Below are positions 53,993 to 63,831 of a stretch of 64,000 bases of DNA, piece after piece (position 1 is the stretch's first letter; the number at the start of each line of letters is the position of its first letter). The notes under the pieces were generated by a model. That model saw only the letters and a program-made list of their open reading frames with translations, ran no database searches and was not told where the DNA came from. The stretch lies in the NCBI RefSeq assembly GCF_014395225.1, contig NZ_CP060723.1, positions 4,960,001 to 5,024,000 of the forward strand, given 5' to 3'. A program made the position numbers and the translations under genes. The DNA comes from Pedobacter roseus. GTDB lineage: Bacteria > Bacteroidota > Bacteroidia > Sphingobacteriales > Sphingobacteriaceae.

Positions 53993-54994
53993 TTAAGACT
54001 CCAGACTAACCCTCGCGTATTTCTTCACCATATCATCGATAATTTGCGCGGTTTCATCCGGGAAATCAAATTCGTGCTTTTGAGGGTTTTCTACCCAGTT
54101 TTTAATTATTGGTAACCAATTACGGGTACTTCCCCAGATTACAGGCAAACCAAACTGTTTTAAAGCATAAGCATTACATTGCTGCTCAAACTGGAAACGC
54201 ATAGGGGCAACCAATAATTTTTTCTTTAAATAAAGTGCTTCAGCTGGTCCTTCGAAGCCACCTCCGGTAAAAAGACCTTCGCAGGTAGACAAACTTTTAT
54301 TAAACTTTTCGTTGTTCACCGGCTCAACAAAAACATTCCCTTCCTGATAAGCAACTTTGCTGTGTTTAGAAAAAACCTGCCAAGTAATGTTGGGTAATTG
54401 TGTAAAAAGCTTTACCAAACGTTTATCGTCAATGGCAGGAAGGTATACGGTATAATGACCTAAATTTTCACTTTTCAGGTTTCTGATCTCCGCCCTGATT
54501 ACCGGGGTATGGATAAAAGTATCATAACGGTCAAAGTGGAAACCAATATGGTATTTGGTAGGTGCATAACGGCTTAAAATTAGTTTTCCCCAGTCTAAGG
54601 TTCTCGGACGAGGCACTTTTTTCGATTTAAATGCAGCCTGATGGCTTAAGGATACACATTCGATGCCCTGCAGTTTACAGGCCCAGGCACTTACCGGTTC
54701 AAAATCGTTAACAATTAAATCGTACTCTTTAAGTGGCAGTTTTTTCATGTCTTTCCTGAAACGGAAAAGATTCATGTTTAGCCAGGTTTTATAATGATCT
54801 ACACCACCTTTTTTTCCGAAAATGAAACTGAAACCATGTAACTGGTATTTAACGGGCTGGCTTAATTTTACATCGGCCTGTGTGCCACTCACCAAAATAT
54901 CCAATTCACCATATTTTTGAAGCAAAGGGATGATTTCCCTCGCCCTGCTGATATGACCGTTTCCTGTTCCCTGTATTGCGTATAGTATCTTCAT
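53993..54994 (-). CDS. glycosyltransferase, MJ1255/VC2487-like family
   Basis: 333 residues, GT-B fold. The start MKILYAIQGTGNGHISRARE is a UDP-sugar-type G-x-G-H-x-x-R motif. FEPVSAWACKLQGIECVSLS and GLFTGGGFEGPAEALYLKKK (C-terminal donor site) are family signatures. Probably makes a lipid-linked or envelope glycan, acceptor unknown. It lies 20 bp from the LpxH-like gene, so both may act on lipids. Confidence 0.8.
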   Translation of the reverse strand: MKILYAIQGTGNGHISRAREIIPLLQKYGELDILVSGTQADVKLSQPVKYQLHGFSFIFGKKGGVDHYKTWLNMNLFRFRKDMKKLPLKEYDLIVNDFEPVSAWACKLQGIECVSLSHQAAFKSKKVPRPRTLDWGKLILSRYAPTKYHIGFHFDRYDTFIHTPVIRAEIRNLKSENLGHYTVYLPAIDDKRLVKLFTQLPNITWQVFSKHSKVAYQEGNVFVEPVNNEKFNKSLSTCEGLFTGGGFEGPAEALYLKKKLLVAPMRFQFEQQCNAYALKQFGLPVIWGSTRNWLPIIKNWVENPQKHEFDFPDETAQIIDDMVKKYARVSLES

Positions 54995-55014
54995 TTATGC
55001 CCGAATATCTAAAA

Positions 55015-55869
55015 TTATTGGGCAATTTCATATTTTATATTCTGTAAAAGAATATTTATATCCAGTTTACTCTTTAAATCCTCGGCATCCGAAAGGAGTC
55101 CTTCATCCAGTTCGTCCTTGGTAAAATGCTGATGCTCATATTTAAACACTGTCCAGTTTTTATTCTGATACTCCAAAGCGGTCAAACTCTCTACCCAGTC
55201 GCCACTGTTCAGATAAGTCACTTTTCCTTCTTCAGTTGCAATTTCGCGTTGCTCGGCCTGGTGGATGTGACCACAAACCACGTACTGATAGCCTTTTTCG
55301 ATGGCCAGCTCGGCTGCTGTCTGCTCAAAGCTGTTGATGAATTTAACGGCATCTTTAAACTTTGCTTTAATTTTTTTCGAAAAGCTCATTTTTTCCCTTC
55401 CAAATGCCGTAAGCACCCAATTTACAAAACTGTTAATGAGGATCAGCGTATCGTAACCAACCGCACCCAGTTTGGCCAGCCATTTAGAATGCTGCATGGT
55501 TACATCAAAAACATCGCCGTGGAAAAACCATGCTTTTTTGCCATCGAGCTCTAAAATGAGTTTATTCTGGAGGTGAAAACTACCCATTTCCATACCGTCG
55601 AATTTGCGGAGCATCTCATCGTGGTTTCCGGTAAGATAATGCACCTGAACACCTTCTGAAACGAATTTCATCAGTTTACGGATTACTTTCATGTGCGATT
55701 CGGGCCAGTAACTTTTGCTAAACTGCCAGATATCGATGATATCGCCGTTTAAGATTAAAGTTTTGGGTTTAATGCTTTTCAGATACTTTAAAAGCTCTTT
55801 TGCATGGCAGCCATAGGTGCCTAAATGTACATCGGAGATTACGACTACATCGACATTTCTTTTATCCAT
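55015..55869 (-). CDS. UDP-2,3-diacylglucosamine diphosphatase-like metallophosphoesterase
   Basis: Calcineurin-type phosphoesterase of the LpxH-like family, which acts in lipid A synthesis. 284 residues. Metal ligands are in VVISDVHLGTYG, LNGDIIDIWQF, LTGNHDEML, FHGDVFDVTMQ and VVCGHIHQAEQ, in the right order. A hydrophobic segment near 140-155 fits membrane-surface binding. The exact substrate is inferred from family resemblance. Confidence 0.85.
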   Translation of the reverse strand: MDKRNVDVVVISDVHLGTYGCHAKELLKYLKSIKPKTLILNGDIIDIWQFSKSYWPESHMKVIRKLMKFVSEGVQVHYLTGNHDEMLRKFDGMEMGSFHLQNKLILELDGKKAWFFHGDVFDVTMQHSKWLAKLGAVGYDTLILINSFVNWVLTAFGREKMSFSKKIKAKFKDAVKFINSFEQTAAELAIEKGYQYVVCGHIHQAEQREIATEEGKVTYLNSGDWVESLTALEYQNKNWTVFKYEHQHFTKDELDEGLLSDAEDLKSKLDINILLQNIKYEIAQ

Positions 55870-55940
55870 AAAAGGGGAATTTTAGGGGGAAGGGTATTGT
55901 TACCGCCCGGTTTGAGCAGTTTAGAGATAAATTAACTTTG

Positions 55941-56036
55941 CTACCACTCTTCTTCCTCATCGAGTTTTACCTCAAAAGGGCTAAAGAAATAAAGTACAAC
56001 AATTAATAAACATACGGCAAAGAATGACTCTAACAT
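55941..56036 (-). CDS. 31-residue single-pass membrane peptide
   Basis: ATG at 56036, stop at 55941-55943. Begins MLESFFAVCLLIVVLYFFSP and ends with an acidic tail EVKLDEEEEW. One helix. The design recalls the peptide at 37838-37948. No family recognized. Confidence 0.45.
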   Translation of the reverse strand: MLESFFAVCLLIVVLYFFSPFEVKLDEEEEW

Positions 56037-56272
56037 ACTACCTGATTTTTCATTACAAAGATAAGACACTGTATATCAAACAAATGTTACGACATTGTTA
56101 AATTTTAGTTTGGCGGTGAATTAGTTCAGTAGTTCATTTGCCATTGGTTTATTGGTAAAGCAAACTGCCCATTGAAAACTGGGTATTGGTTAATTGTTTA
56201 AATTGGTTAACTGCGTTGGGAGCAACAACCAAAGGTCCTTCTACAGCACTATCATTGACAGATGCGAAGAAA

Positions 56273-56476
56273 AGTCGTCATTGCGAGGAGGTACGACGAA
56301 GCAATCTTTCCTGCCAGCGATTTTTGCCAGAACGATTGCCTCCCCGAAAGGTCGGGGCAGGCTGTCGGCTGAAAAAGCCTTTCTCGCAATGACGATTCCT
56401 CGCAACTGAGCATCTCTTCAAAATTATCTTTTCTCTACTGATGTTTATGAAATAATTTCCCTTCAGGATGAAAACC
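56273..56476. repeat. interspersed palindromic repeat, copy 3
   Basis: GTCATTGCGAGGAGGTACGA (from about 56277) and the near complement TCTCGCAATGACGATTCCTC (from about 56383) surround a variable middle with CCCCGAAAGGTCGGGG. The tail TGATGTTTATGAAATAATTT to CCCTTCAGGATGA is a diverged form of the tails of copies 1 and 2. Confidence 0.75.
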
Positions 56477-56544
56477 CGAGAAAATATTCCGTGTTTCTGT
56501 GCTTCCTTGGAAAATGATCGTGGCAAAAAACACAGGCAACAAAA

Positions 56545-56574
56545 AACCCCGCAAGAAATAAATCCTACGGGGTT
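56545..56574 (-). terminator. terminator of yfhO
   Basis: Stem AACCCCG/CGGGGTT; on the minus strand it is followed by a T run (TTTTTT). It lies about 18 bp past the stop at 56593. Confidence 0.8.
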
Positions 56575-56592
56575 ATAAGTGTCTAAAGAAAA

Positions 56593-59088
56593 TTAAGCTT
56601 TAACTGCTTTCTTTTTCTTCTTTTCTTCTGAGTAAAAACCGAAACCTAAGCCGGCCAATAACAAGATTGATCCTGCTAAAGAGATTTTCTCGCCCATATA
56701 GTACGAAGTTGGGTGGAAAATAAATTCAAGTTTATGGTTACCAGCTTCAAGCTGCGCGGCACGTAAAACGTAGTCGGCCCTGAAATATGGCTTTTCTACA
56801 CCATCAATATACATTTTCCAGCCTTTGTTGTAATATATTTCCGAGAATACGGCAATTGCATCTTTCGCGGTAGAGTATTCGTAAGTTAAATGATCAGGGT
56901 TATAATTGGTTAATTTGATAAAACCTTCCTGTCCGGTACCTAAACGTTTGGTATCGATTACATTTTTGAAGCTTTCATCAACAATGGCTTCTTTTTTGGC
57001 ATCGAAACTGCTGATGGCTTTCATTTCCTCATCGGCATTTTTAGCAAACTGCACGCTTTGTACAAACCAGGCATTACCCGCAGCTGTTGGATTACGCTGC
57101 ATTTTATATGATCCTGTTTGAGGATCCTGCGTAATGATGTATTTGGTATTTAACATATCCAATACATCCTGGTTAATACTTTTTGTTAACTGGTTATCAA
57201 CCAACTCCTGGAAACGTTTTAACCTTGCCGAGTGGAAACCACCAACCGTTTTATGGAAATAGGAAGTTTCTGCACTTTTAAAAGGATCGCCCAACGACAT
57301 ATCGAAAACCCTGAAGTTTGGATCTTTATCGGCCGAAATAAAATTATCTACGTCTCTTGGCTGATAGTGATTGTCAAGATCAGATTTGCTTACAAAATTC
57401 TGGTTGTTTAAATATCTACGGTCTACCTGCCATAAATCGATCAGTACAAACAAAGCCAATAAGCCAAAGGCCAGTTGCATGTTCATTTTTTTAGTAATGA
57501 AGGCCCAGGTAATACCAAATCCTACCGCGATAAACAACAACGAACGTAACGCATCAGCACGGGCCAACGCTACACGGTCAGCAACAATGCCATTTAAAAT
57601 TTCCATTGCCGCAGCGCGGTTATTTTGTAAGGTTTGAGCCAATGCATCTAAAACCTGTGGTTGGTTAGCCTGTGTAAAGCTGAAAAATGCGGTTGGGATT
57701 ACCGCAATAATCAATGCGAATCCCCCGGTTATACCTGCAGACCATGTTAAACGCTGTACCAAATATTTTTGACCGTATTTACCATCCTGGGCTTCTTTAA
57801 TGGCCAATATTGCCAATAATGGAACCAGGAAGCCAACAACAGCCAAAATAGATTCAACTGCCCTGAATTTGTTGTAACCTGGCAGGTAATCAAAAAAGAT
57901 ATCTGAAATAAATGGCAGATTTTGTCCGAATGATAAGAACAACAACAAAATACTGGTTCCCAGGATCCACCATTTCCAACGGTGTTTTACAATAAACAAG
58001 CCGAAAACGAACAAGAAACAGATAATTGCTCCAAAATAATATGGACCAGATGTACCCGGTTTATTGCCCCAATATTGGTTAGTGTTCAAATTCTGTGCAA
58101 CATAACCAATGGCCTGACGCGGATCTACACCCTGAAGATTTTTCTCTACCGCTTTATAAGTATTACTTTCAGGTTTGATCATTTCATCAATACTGCTCGC
58201 ACCCCCATAAATATTCGGGATCAGGAACGAGAAACTCTCGCCAACACCCTGGCTCCATTGATAAGCATATTCTTTATCCAAACCATTTGCTGGTTCGGCT
58301 TTATCGGTTGTTAAGTTAGATTTACCACGGATGGTTTCTTTACCATATTCGTAAGTAGTCCACAGCGTACCCGCATTTACAAGCACTGATAAGAAAATAC
58401 CAGCAACAATATAAGCGATCGACTTACCAAACGTTTGAAGCTGTTTTGCCTTAATGGCATGGTAAAGCTCGATGCAACCTAAAATAAACAACGCTATAAA
58501 TAAATAATAGGTCATTTGGATGTGGTTCGAACGGATCTCCAAAGCCATAAACAGCGCCAGTAAACTTGCGCCAACCAAATATCTTCCCCTTAAGGTGAGG
58601 ATGATGGCTGCTAAAATAGGAGCGAAGAAGCCAATAGCCAAAGCTTTATTGCTGTGCCCTGCTGCTATAATGATAAAATTATAAGAGGTAAAAGCAAAGG
58701 CAATGGCACCCGCAGCCGCCAGCCATGGATTTATCTTTAGTACACAGAATAATAAATAAGCACCTAAAAGGTATAATAAAACCGTTCCTACCGGATCAGG
58801 AAATATGCCTTTAATTACATCGATACCATAAGTAGTAATGTTAAGCGGATACTGAACCCAGATCTGATAAGCGGGCATACCGCCAAACATCTGGTTGGTC
58901 CAAAGTGGTCCTTTACCATCTTTAGCCTTAATATCCATAATTTCTTTCTGCATGGCTTTGGCCTGCAAAACATCGCCTTGCTGTGGCGCTTTGCCTTGTA
59001 AAACAGGACTGAAGTAGGCAAAAGTGATGACTACAAAAAATGCAATAATGGCCAGGTGTACGCCATTTTTATTAAACCAGTTATTCAT
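56593..59088 (-). CDS. YfhO-family polytopic membrane protein
   Basis: 831 residues. About twelve or more membrane helices fill the first two thirds. The N-terminus has FAYFSPVLQGKAPQQGD, and WTNQMFGGMPAYQIW is typical of the family. A large periplasmic part (about 600-800) ends NHKLEFIFHPTSYYMGEKIS. YfhO proteins resemble GT-C glycosyltransferases and in Gram-positives glycosylate lipoteichoic acid; the role here is unknown. The lysine-rich end is KKKKKAVKA. Confidence 0.88.
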   Translation of the reverse strand: MNNWFNKNGVHLAIIAFFVVITFAYFSPVLQGKAPQQGDVLQAKAMQKEIMDIKAKDGKGPLWTNQMFGGMPAYQIWVQYPLNITTYGIDVIKGIFPDPVGTVLLYLLGAYLLFCVLKINPWLAAAGAIAFAFTSYNFIIIAAGHSNKALAIGFFAPILAAIILTLRGRYLVGASLLALFMALEIRSNHIQMTYYLFIALFILGCIELYHAIKAKQLQTFGKSIAYIVAGIFLSVLVNAGTLWTTYEYGKETIRGKSNLTTDKAEPANGLDKEYAYQWSQGVGESFSFLIPNIYGGASSIDEMIKPESNTYKAVEKNLQGVDPRQAIGYVAQNLNTNQYWGNKPGTSGPYYFGAIICFLFVFGLFIVKHRWKWWILGTSILLLFLSFGQNLPFISDIFFDYLPGYNKFRAVESILAVVGFLVPLLAILAIKEAQDGKYGQKYLVQRLTWSAGITGGFALIIAVIPTAFFSFTQANQPQVLDALAQTLQNNRAAAMEILNGIVADRVALARADALRSLLFIAVGFGITWAFITKKMNMQLAFGLLALFVLIDLWQVDRRYLNNQNFVSKSDLDNHYQPRDVDNFISADKDPNFRVFDMSLGDPFKSAETSYFHKTVGGFHSARLKRFQELVDNQLTKSINQDVLDMLNTKYIITQDPQTGSYKMQRNPTAAGNAWFVQSVQFAKNADEEMKAISSFDAKKEAIVDESFKNVIDTKRLGTGQEGFIKLTNYNPDHLTYEYSTAKDAIAVFSEIYYNKGWKMYIDGVEKPYFRADYVLRAAQLEAGNHKLEFIFHPTSYYMGEKISLAGSILLLAGLGFGFYSEEKKKKKAVKA

Positions 59089-59178
59089 TAAGGTTTGTTT
59101 AAGTTTAAACGAACGTCAAAAATAAAAAATTGGGCGGTATAAAAAAGGAATAAATTAAATGCGTGCTGAATAAAAAAT

Positions 59179-59186
59179 TAGATTTG
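59179..59186 (+). promoter_or_regulatory. candidate -7 element before the alginate-lyase-family gene
   Basis: TAGATTTG matches the Bacteroidota -7 consensus TAnnTTTG and lies 31 bp before the ATG at 59218. No TTG at the expected -33 distance was found, so support is partial. Confidence 0.4.
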
Positions 59187-59217
59187 TAGCAGAGAATAAA
59201 AATTCAACCCATTTATT

Positions 59218-60297
59218 ATGAGAAAGTTTGTTGTTACAATCGCGCTCGCTTCCCTGTCTTTTGCCTCGTTCGGGCAGATTGTAAGTTTAACCACCGCTGA
59301 AACCGCAAAGCTGAAAAGCGGGATCAAAAACGATGAAGAAACCAAAAAACTATATCAGGGCTTCGAAAAATCGACTTTAAAATACCTGAGCGAACAGCCC
59401 AACCCTATTGATACCATCAGGACGGAAGGTTTACTAAAGGGAAATCCGAAGAAGTTGAAAACTCAGCTGGCCCTGGCGGATATGAATAAAATTTCTGCGC
59501 TGGCTTTACAGTACCGGATCACCGGTGATCAAAAATATTTAAACAAATGTGTAGAATTTCTTTCGGCATGGGCAAAAACCAACAAACCCAATGGCGATCC
59601 CATAGATGATACCAATCTCGATCCCGTGGTTGAGGCTTATGACCTGATCAAACAAGACATCCCAACTGCGGATAAAAAACAGATTAAGCAATGGCTGAGC
59701 GAAACGGCCTGGGCTGAAATTAACAGCAAACGCATGAAACCAGGCAGGGGCACGGCTATTAACAACTGGAATGCGCACCGTTTAAAAGTAATTGGAGAAA
59801 TTGGTTATGCACTTAATAACCAGGAACTGATCACCTGGACGATCGACAACCTGAAAAGCCACATCAACATTAATCTCTATGCTGATGGCACCAGTCTGGA
59901 TTTTAAGGAGCGTGATGCCATGCATTACCATATTTACGATCTGGAACCGATGTTAAAACTGGCCATTATGATCGACCGGGCAAAGGGGGCCAATTTTTAC
60001 ACCTACGAATCGCCGAAAGGTTCGTCGATCAGAAAATCTGTAGAATGGCTGATCCCGTATATCAAAGGCGAAAAGCAGCACGAAGAATATGTAAATACCA
60101 CGGTTAAATTCGACCGTGATAGGGCCAAAAATAACGAACCAGGCTTTGCACCGGGAAGCATGTTTAAACCCAGTTTGGCTTTGCCCGTTTTAAGGTTATC
60201 GGTTTATTTTGATCCTGCACAAAACGATCTGCTGAAAAATGTAGGTGGAAACGCCAATAACTGGCAAAGGGTACTCGACGAAGTAAAGCATAAGTAA
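59218..60297 (+). CDS. alginate lyase family protein (secreted)
   Basis: 359 residues. The signal peptide MRKFVVTIALASLSFASFGQ ends at the usual Q. The alpha/alpha-type alginate-lyase domain follows: YRITGDQKYLNKCVEFLSAW, NNWNAHRLKVIGEIGYALNN (catalytic Asn/His region) and ERDAMHYHIYDLEPMLKLAI. It could degrade a uronic-acid polysaccharide in the periplasm. No TonB-type transport genes lie nearby, so it is not in a utilization locus. Substrate not known. Confidence 0.85.
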   Translation: MRKFVVTIALASLSFASFGQIVSLTTAETAKLKSGIKNDEETKKLYQGFEKSTLKYLSEQPNPIDTIRTEGLLKGNPKKLKTQLALADMNKISALALQYRITGDQKYLNKCVEFLSAWAKTNKPNGDPIDDTNLDPVVEAYDLIKQDIPTADKKQIKQWLSETAWAEINSKRMKPGRGTAINNWNAHRLKVIGEIGYALNNQELITWTIDNLKSHININLYADGTSLDFKERDAMHYHIYDLEPMLKLAIMIDRAKGANFYTYESPKGSSIRKSVEWLIPYIKGEKQHEEYVNTTVKFDRDRAKNNEPGFAPGSMFKPSLALPVLRLSVYFDPAQNDLLKNVGGNANNWQRVLDEVKHK

Positions 60298-60366
60298 TAA
60301 AATATTTCCAAATTAAATAAAGTTTCAATAATTTTTGAAAGTTTAAAAATAACTTTATATTTGTAT

Positions 60367-60873
60367 ATGGAATTAGCAGCAGCAAAATTAAAGTTTATAG
60401 AAGCCTGGGGCAAATTAGGCTCAGAATGGGGAATTAACCGCACCATGGCCCAGGTACATGCGCTGTTGTTAATTTCGCCTGAAGCATTAACCACCGAAGA
60501 AATTATGGAGCAGCTCAGCATTTCGAGGGGCAATGCAAACATGACCCTCCGCGACCTGATTGGCTGGGGACTGATTGAAAAGCAACATAAGGCCGGTGAG
60601 CGGAAAGAATACTTTTTTGCGGATAAGGATGTTTGGAATATTGCCCGTCAGGTAGCCAAAGAGCGCAAAAAAAGAGAACTGGAACCTGTTTTAAAAATTT
60701 TGAACGAACTTTCTACGGTTAATGGCGATGAGAAAGACCCTGAGTTTATTACTTTCAAAAAATCGATCAAAGACATTAATAAATTAGCCGGAAACGTAGA
60801 TAAAACTTTAGAAACCATGCTTAAGGCGGAAGAAAGTTGGTTCTGGGGTTCGGTGATGAAAGTGTTTAAGTAG
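60367..60873 (+). CDS. GbsR/MarR-type transcriptional regulator
   Basis: 169 residues from the ATG at 60367 (a TTG two codons upstream is less likely). Winged-helix domain: GINRTMAQVHALLLISPEAL, TTEEIMEQLSISRGNANMTL, RDLIGWGLIEKQHKAGERKE. The C-terminal half is helical and likely dimerizes. A TATATTG sequence with a TTG 18 nt upstream sits just before the ATG, which suggests a leaderless or very short 5' end. Targets unknown; it precedes the DCC and epimerase genes. Confidence 0.88.
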   Translation: MELAAAKLKFIEAWGKLGSEWGINRTMAQVHALLLISPEALTTEEIMEQLSISRGNANMTLRDLIGWGLIEKQHKAGERKEYFFADKDVWNIARQVAKERKKRELEPVLKILNELSTVNGDEKDPEFITFKKSIKDINKLAGNVDKTLETMLKAEESWFWGSVMKVFK

Positions 60874-61046
60874 ATGAGGAGGGAGATTTGAGATACTAGA
60901 CATGAGATTTGAGACAGGAGTATCAAGTAGCAAGACAAATTCACCTAAACCTTACACCTCAAACCCAAAAAGCCTTACCTACAGTTCGGCTTAATTTTTT
61001 AAACCTATCTTTCATATTTTATTGAAAGTATTAAAATTTAAATAAA

Positions 61047-61862
61047 ATGAGAACGCTTAAAAACCATGTGATTTTATTTGACAATGAATGCCCGATGTGT
61101 TATGCCTATACCAAAGCTTTTGTAAAAACAGGTATGCTGGCACAAGATGGTAGAGAGGCTTACCAGGAAATGCCACAAAACATTTGTCCATTAGTAGATC
61201 AGCAAAGGGCTGCCAACGAGATTGCGCTCGTAAATACCGAAACCGGCGAAGTTACCTATGGCATCCAAAGTTTATTCAAAATTATTGCACACGCCATGCC
61301 CTTCTTTAGGCCGTTGTTTTTGTTCGGTCCATTTATTTATCTGATGCGCAAATTTTATGCTTTTATTTCTTACAACCGCAAAGTGATTATCCCGGCTGAG
61401 GTTAAAGAAAATACGATACAACCAACTTTTAAACTCCATTACCGTATCGCTTATCTGCTTTTCACCTGGCTGATTACTGCTTATATATTAACAAATTATG
61501 CGCATCTGCTTACCGCTTTTGTACCGCTGGGCAGTAAATATCGTGAATACTTCATCTGTGGTGGACAGCTATTTTTCCAGGGTGCTATCATAAGTTTTTA
61601 CCGGAAAGAGAAACTTTGGGATTACCTGGGCAATATGATGACCATTTCTTTTGCAGGTTCACTTTTACTCTTGCCGATTACAATCCTGGCAAAATACTTC
61701 AGCTTTCCACCTTTATTTTTTCCGTTATACTTTTTAATGGTTGCGGGACTGATGTTTTTAGAACATATCCGCAGGAGTAAATTATTAAGTTTAGGTTGGT
61801 TAATGAGCATTAGCTGGGCATTATACCGCTTAATTGTTTTGGGATTAATCTTAAGTTTATAA
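61047..61862 (+). CDS. DCC1-like thiol-disulfide oxidoreductase family membrane protein
   Basis: 271 residues. The N-terminal DCC domain has VILFDNECPMCYAYTKAFVK with a CxxC pair (CPMC) and a change of the usual DG to DN. From about residue 125 there are four or five membrane helices. Possibly a redox protein that acts at the membrane. The next gene follows 4 bp later. Confidence 0.8.
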   Translation: MRTLKNHVILFDNECPMCYAYTKAFVKTGMLAQDGREAYQEMPQNICPLVDQQRAANEIALVNTETGEVTYGIQSLFKIIAHAMPFFRPLFLFGPFIYLMRKFYAFISYNRKVIIPAEVKENTIQPTFKLHYRIAYLLFTWLITAYILTNYAHLLTAFVPLGSKYREYFICGGQLFFQGAIISFYRKEKLWDYLGNMMTISFAGSLLLLPITILAKYFSFPPLFFPLYFLMVAGLMFLEHIRRSKLLSLGWLMSISWALYRLIVLGLILSL

Positions 61863-61866
61863 CATC

Positions 61867-62790
61867 ATGAAATACGGAAAAATTATACTTGCAGGTGGAA
61901 ATGGTTATTTGGGTGGCGTACTGGCGAAACATTTTAGCAGTCTGGCTAATGAAGTGATTATCCTGGCCAGAAAACCACAAGCCGAAACCGGCAATATCAA
62001 AACCATGTTATGGGATGGCAAAACCATGGGTGATTGGGCCCACAGCTTGCAAGGGGCAGATTTATTGGTGAATCTTTGCGGCAAAAATGTAAACTGCAGG
62101 TACACCGAAAAAAACAAAAAAGAGATTTTCGATTCAAGATTGATCCCTACCCGTTTACTAGGCAAAGCGATCAAAGAAATGGAAAATCCACCAAAACTTT
62201 GGATCAACATTACTTCTGCCACTATTTACCGCCATGCGGAAGACCGTCCACAAGATGAGTTTACGGGTGAAATTGGTAATGGTTTTTCTATTGAAGTTTG
62301 CAAAGCCTGGGAGAAAAGTTTTTTCGAAAATGAAACACCTCATACCCGAAAAATAGCGCTTAGGATGGGCATTGTGTTAGGTCTGAAAGATGGGGCGTTT
62401 CCTCGTTTACTTAACCTTGTTAAACTGGGCATGGGTGGTAAACAGGGCAATGGAGAACAATACATGAGCTGGACCCACGAAGAAGATGCCGCCAGAAGCA
62501 TTGAATGGTTGCTTAATCATCCAGAAATTGAAGGAGTTGTAAACTGTACGGCTCCAGAGGCGGTAAAAAACCATGTTTTTATGCACAGCATACGGAAAGC
62601 TTTTGGTCGTAGTTTTGGCCTGCCTGCTCCTGCCTGGTTATTAGCCATTGGTGCAAAAGTTATCGGAACAGAAACGGAACTGATTTTAAAAAGCAGGTGG
62701 GTTAAACCGGCGGTGCTGCTCGATAGTGGTTTTGAATTTAAGTATGGAAAGATTGATGAGGCGATGAGGGCGCTGAGCGGCGAGCGATAA
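61867..62790 (+). CDS. TIGR01777 family NAD-dependent epimerase (SDR39U1-like)
   Basis: 307 residues. KIILAGGNGYLGGVLAKHF is the NAD(P) motif, LVNLCGKNVNCRYTEKNKKE and LRMGIVLGLKDGAFPRLLNL are family signatures, and MSWTHEEDAARSIEWLLNH is the middle domain. DUF1731 C-terminal part ends DSGFEFKYGKIDEAMRALSG. Substrate unknown. It forms a unit with the DCC gene. Confidence 0.9.
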   Translation: MKYGKIILAGGNGYLGGVLAKHFSSLANEVIILARKPQAETGNIKTMLWDGKTMGDWAHSLQGADLLVNLCGKNVNCRYTEKNKKEIFDSRLIPTRLLGKAIKEMENPPKLWINITSATIYRHAEDRPQDEFTGEIGNGFSIEVCKAWEKSFFENETPHTRKIALRMGIVLGLKDGAFPRLLNLVKLGMGGKQGNGEQYMSWTHEEDAARSIEWLLNHPEIEGVVNCTAPEAVKNHVFMHSIRKAFGRSFGLPAPAWLLAIGAKVIGTETELILKSRWVKPAVLLDSGFEFKYGKIDEAMRALSGER

Positions 62791-63212
62791 GCGAAGGGCT
62801 TATTATTATGCGTGCAATATTTATTTTTACCGCTCTTTGCCGCGGAGGCATTCTAGTTTTTCACCAATTATAATTGTTTTTAATTGTGTTCAAGAATGCT
62901 ACGCATTTTGGAGCGCCAAAGTAGCCAAAGCGCTTTGTCAATCCAGCAATGGGCCTTTTACACCATCCTTACACACATCAAAAAACAGCGGCACTTCGTT
63001 TTGTTTGTCACAGCGAGTTGAAAGTGTTTGCAAGCTATGAAACACAAAACCACTGCGTTTAAGGCTTGGTACTGCTATTGGTTCTGTTTTGCAACTGTTT
63101 TTTGATTTTCGTCCGGCCCCTGGGATTGACGGAGTGCTTCGGTAGATACAGTGGTTTTTTTAAAGCAAGTTAGCATAGCGCCTCAAACTATTCTTAAAAA
63201 TATACCCGATAG
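62791..63212. other. 422-bp stretch with no gene seen
   Basis: Both strands lack a convincing frame; a 67-codon plus frame at 62837 is not protein-like. The stretch is richer in GC than normal intergenic DNA of the window. It looks like decayed coding or repeat DNA. Confidence 0.4.
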
Positions 63213-63419
63213 ATAAATACTCAAACGTTAATTATGCCTACCATCATTTTAAAAACAATAATCAATGTGCTTATAGAGTGGTGTTTCGATCTATAAAACA
63301 TCTTTGATGAGGAACTCCTCTGCATGATGCAATTCGGCATAGCAGATTTCCGTAGGAAAAAGCATTGAAATCTTTGCACTACCCCACGTACACCACAACC
63401 CAAGGCAGGATCAAGCGGG
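63213..63419 (+). repeat. 208-bp tandem repeat unit 1, a decayed SRPBCC gene start
   Basis: Identical by eye to 63421-63627. From an ATG at 63234 it reads MPTIILKTIINVLIEWCFDL and then a stop; the intact gene at 63832 begins MYTIILKTLMNAPIGQCFDL. The bases before the ATG (TTAATT) also match. So the unit is a dead copy of the start of that gene. Confidence 0.8.
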
Positions 63420-63420
63420 G

Positions 63421-63627
63421 ATAAATACTCAAACGTTAATTATGCCTACCATCATTTTAAAAACAATAATCAATGTGCTTATAGAGTGGTGTTTCGATCT
63501 ATAAAACATCTTTGATGAGGAACTCCTCTGCATGATGCAATTCGGCATAGCAGATTTCCGTAGGAAAAAGCATTGAAATCTTTGCACTACCCCACGTACA
63601 CCACAACCCAAGGCAGGATCAAGCGGG
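63421..63627 (+). repeat. 208-bp tandem repeat unit 2, a decayed SRPBCC gene start
   Basis: Second unit of the tandem pair, period 208 bp. Since both units are identical, the doubling is recent and came after the copy had lost its frame. Confidence 0.8.
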
Positions 63628-63831
63628 AGCGATGGGATAAAGTAAAGGTAAGAGCCTGGATACTGCCGCAATAGAGATTTCCATAGCTTTTTACAAGGAA
63701 GGATGCAAGCCTTGATTGTTTGTTTCTTTATCATCAAGGATAAAGAAAGAGCCCTTTCGGCGGCGGCGAGCCGAGGCAAGCCCAAGAGCGTAGGCAGAAA
63801 AAATTAAGATTACAATGATTACGAATTAATT
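63628..63831. other. 204-bp spacer before the SRPBCC gene, no gene
   Basis: Includes a GC-rich part with CGGCGGCGGCGAGCCGAGG near 63759. No frame recognized. Confidence 0.4.

Noticed and set aside
63221..63785. Minus-strand frames of 60 and 118 codons
   Set aside because: They run through the tandem repeat and its spacer in antisense to the decayed SRPBCC starts; repetition alone explains their similarity.
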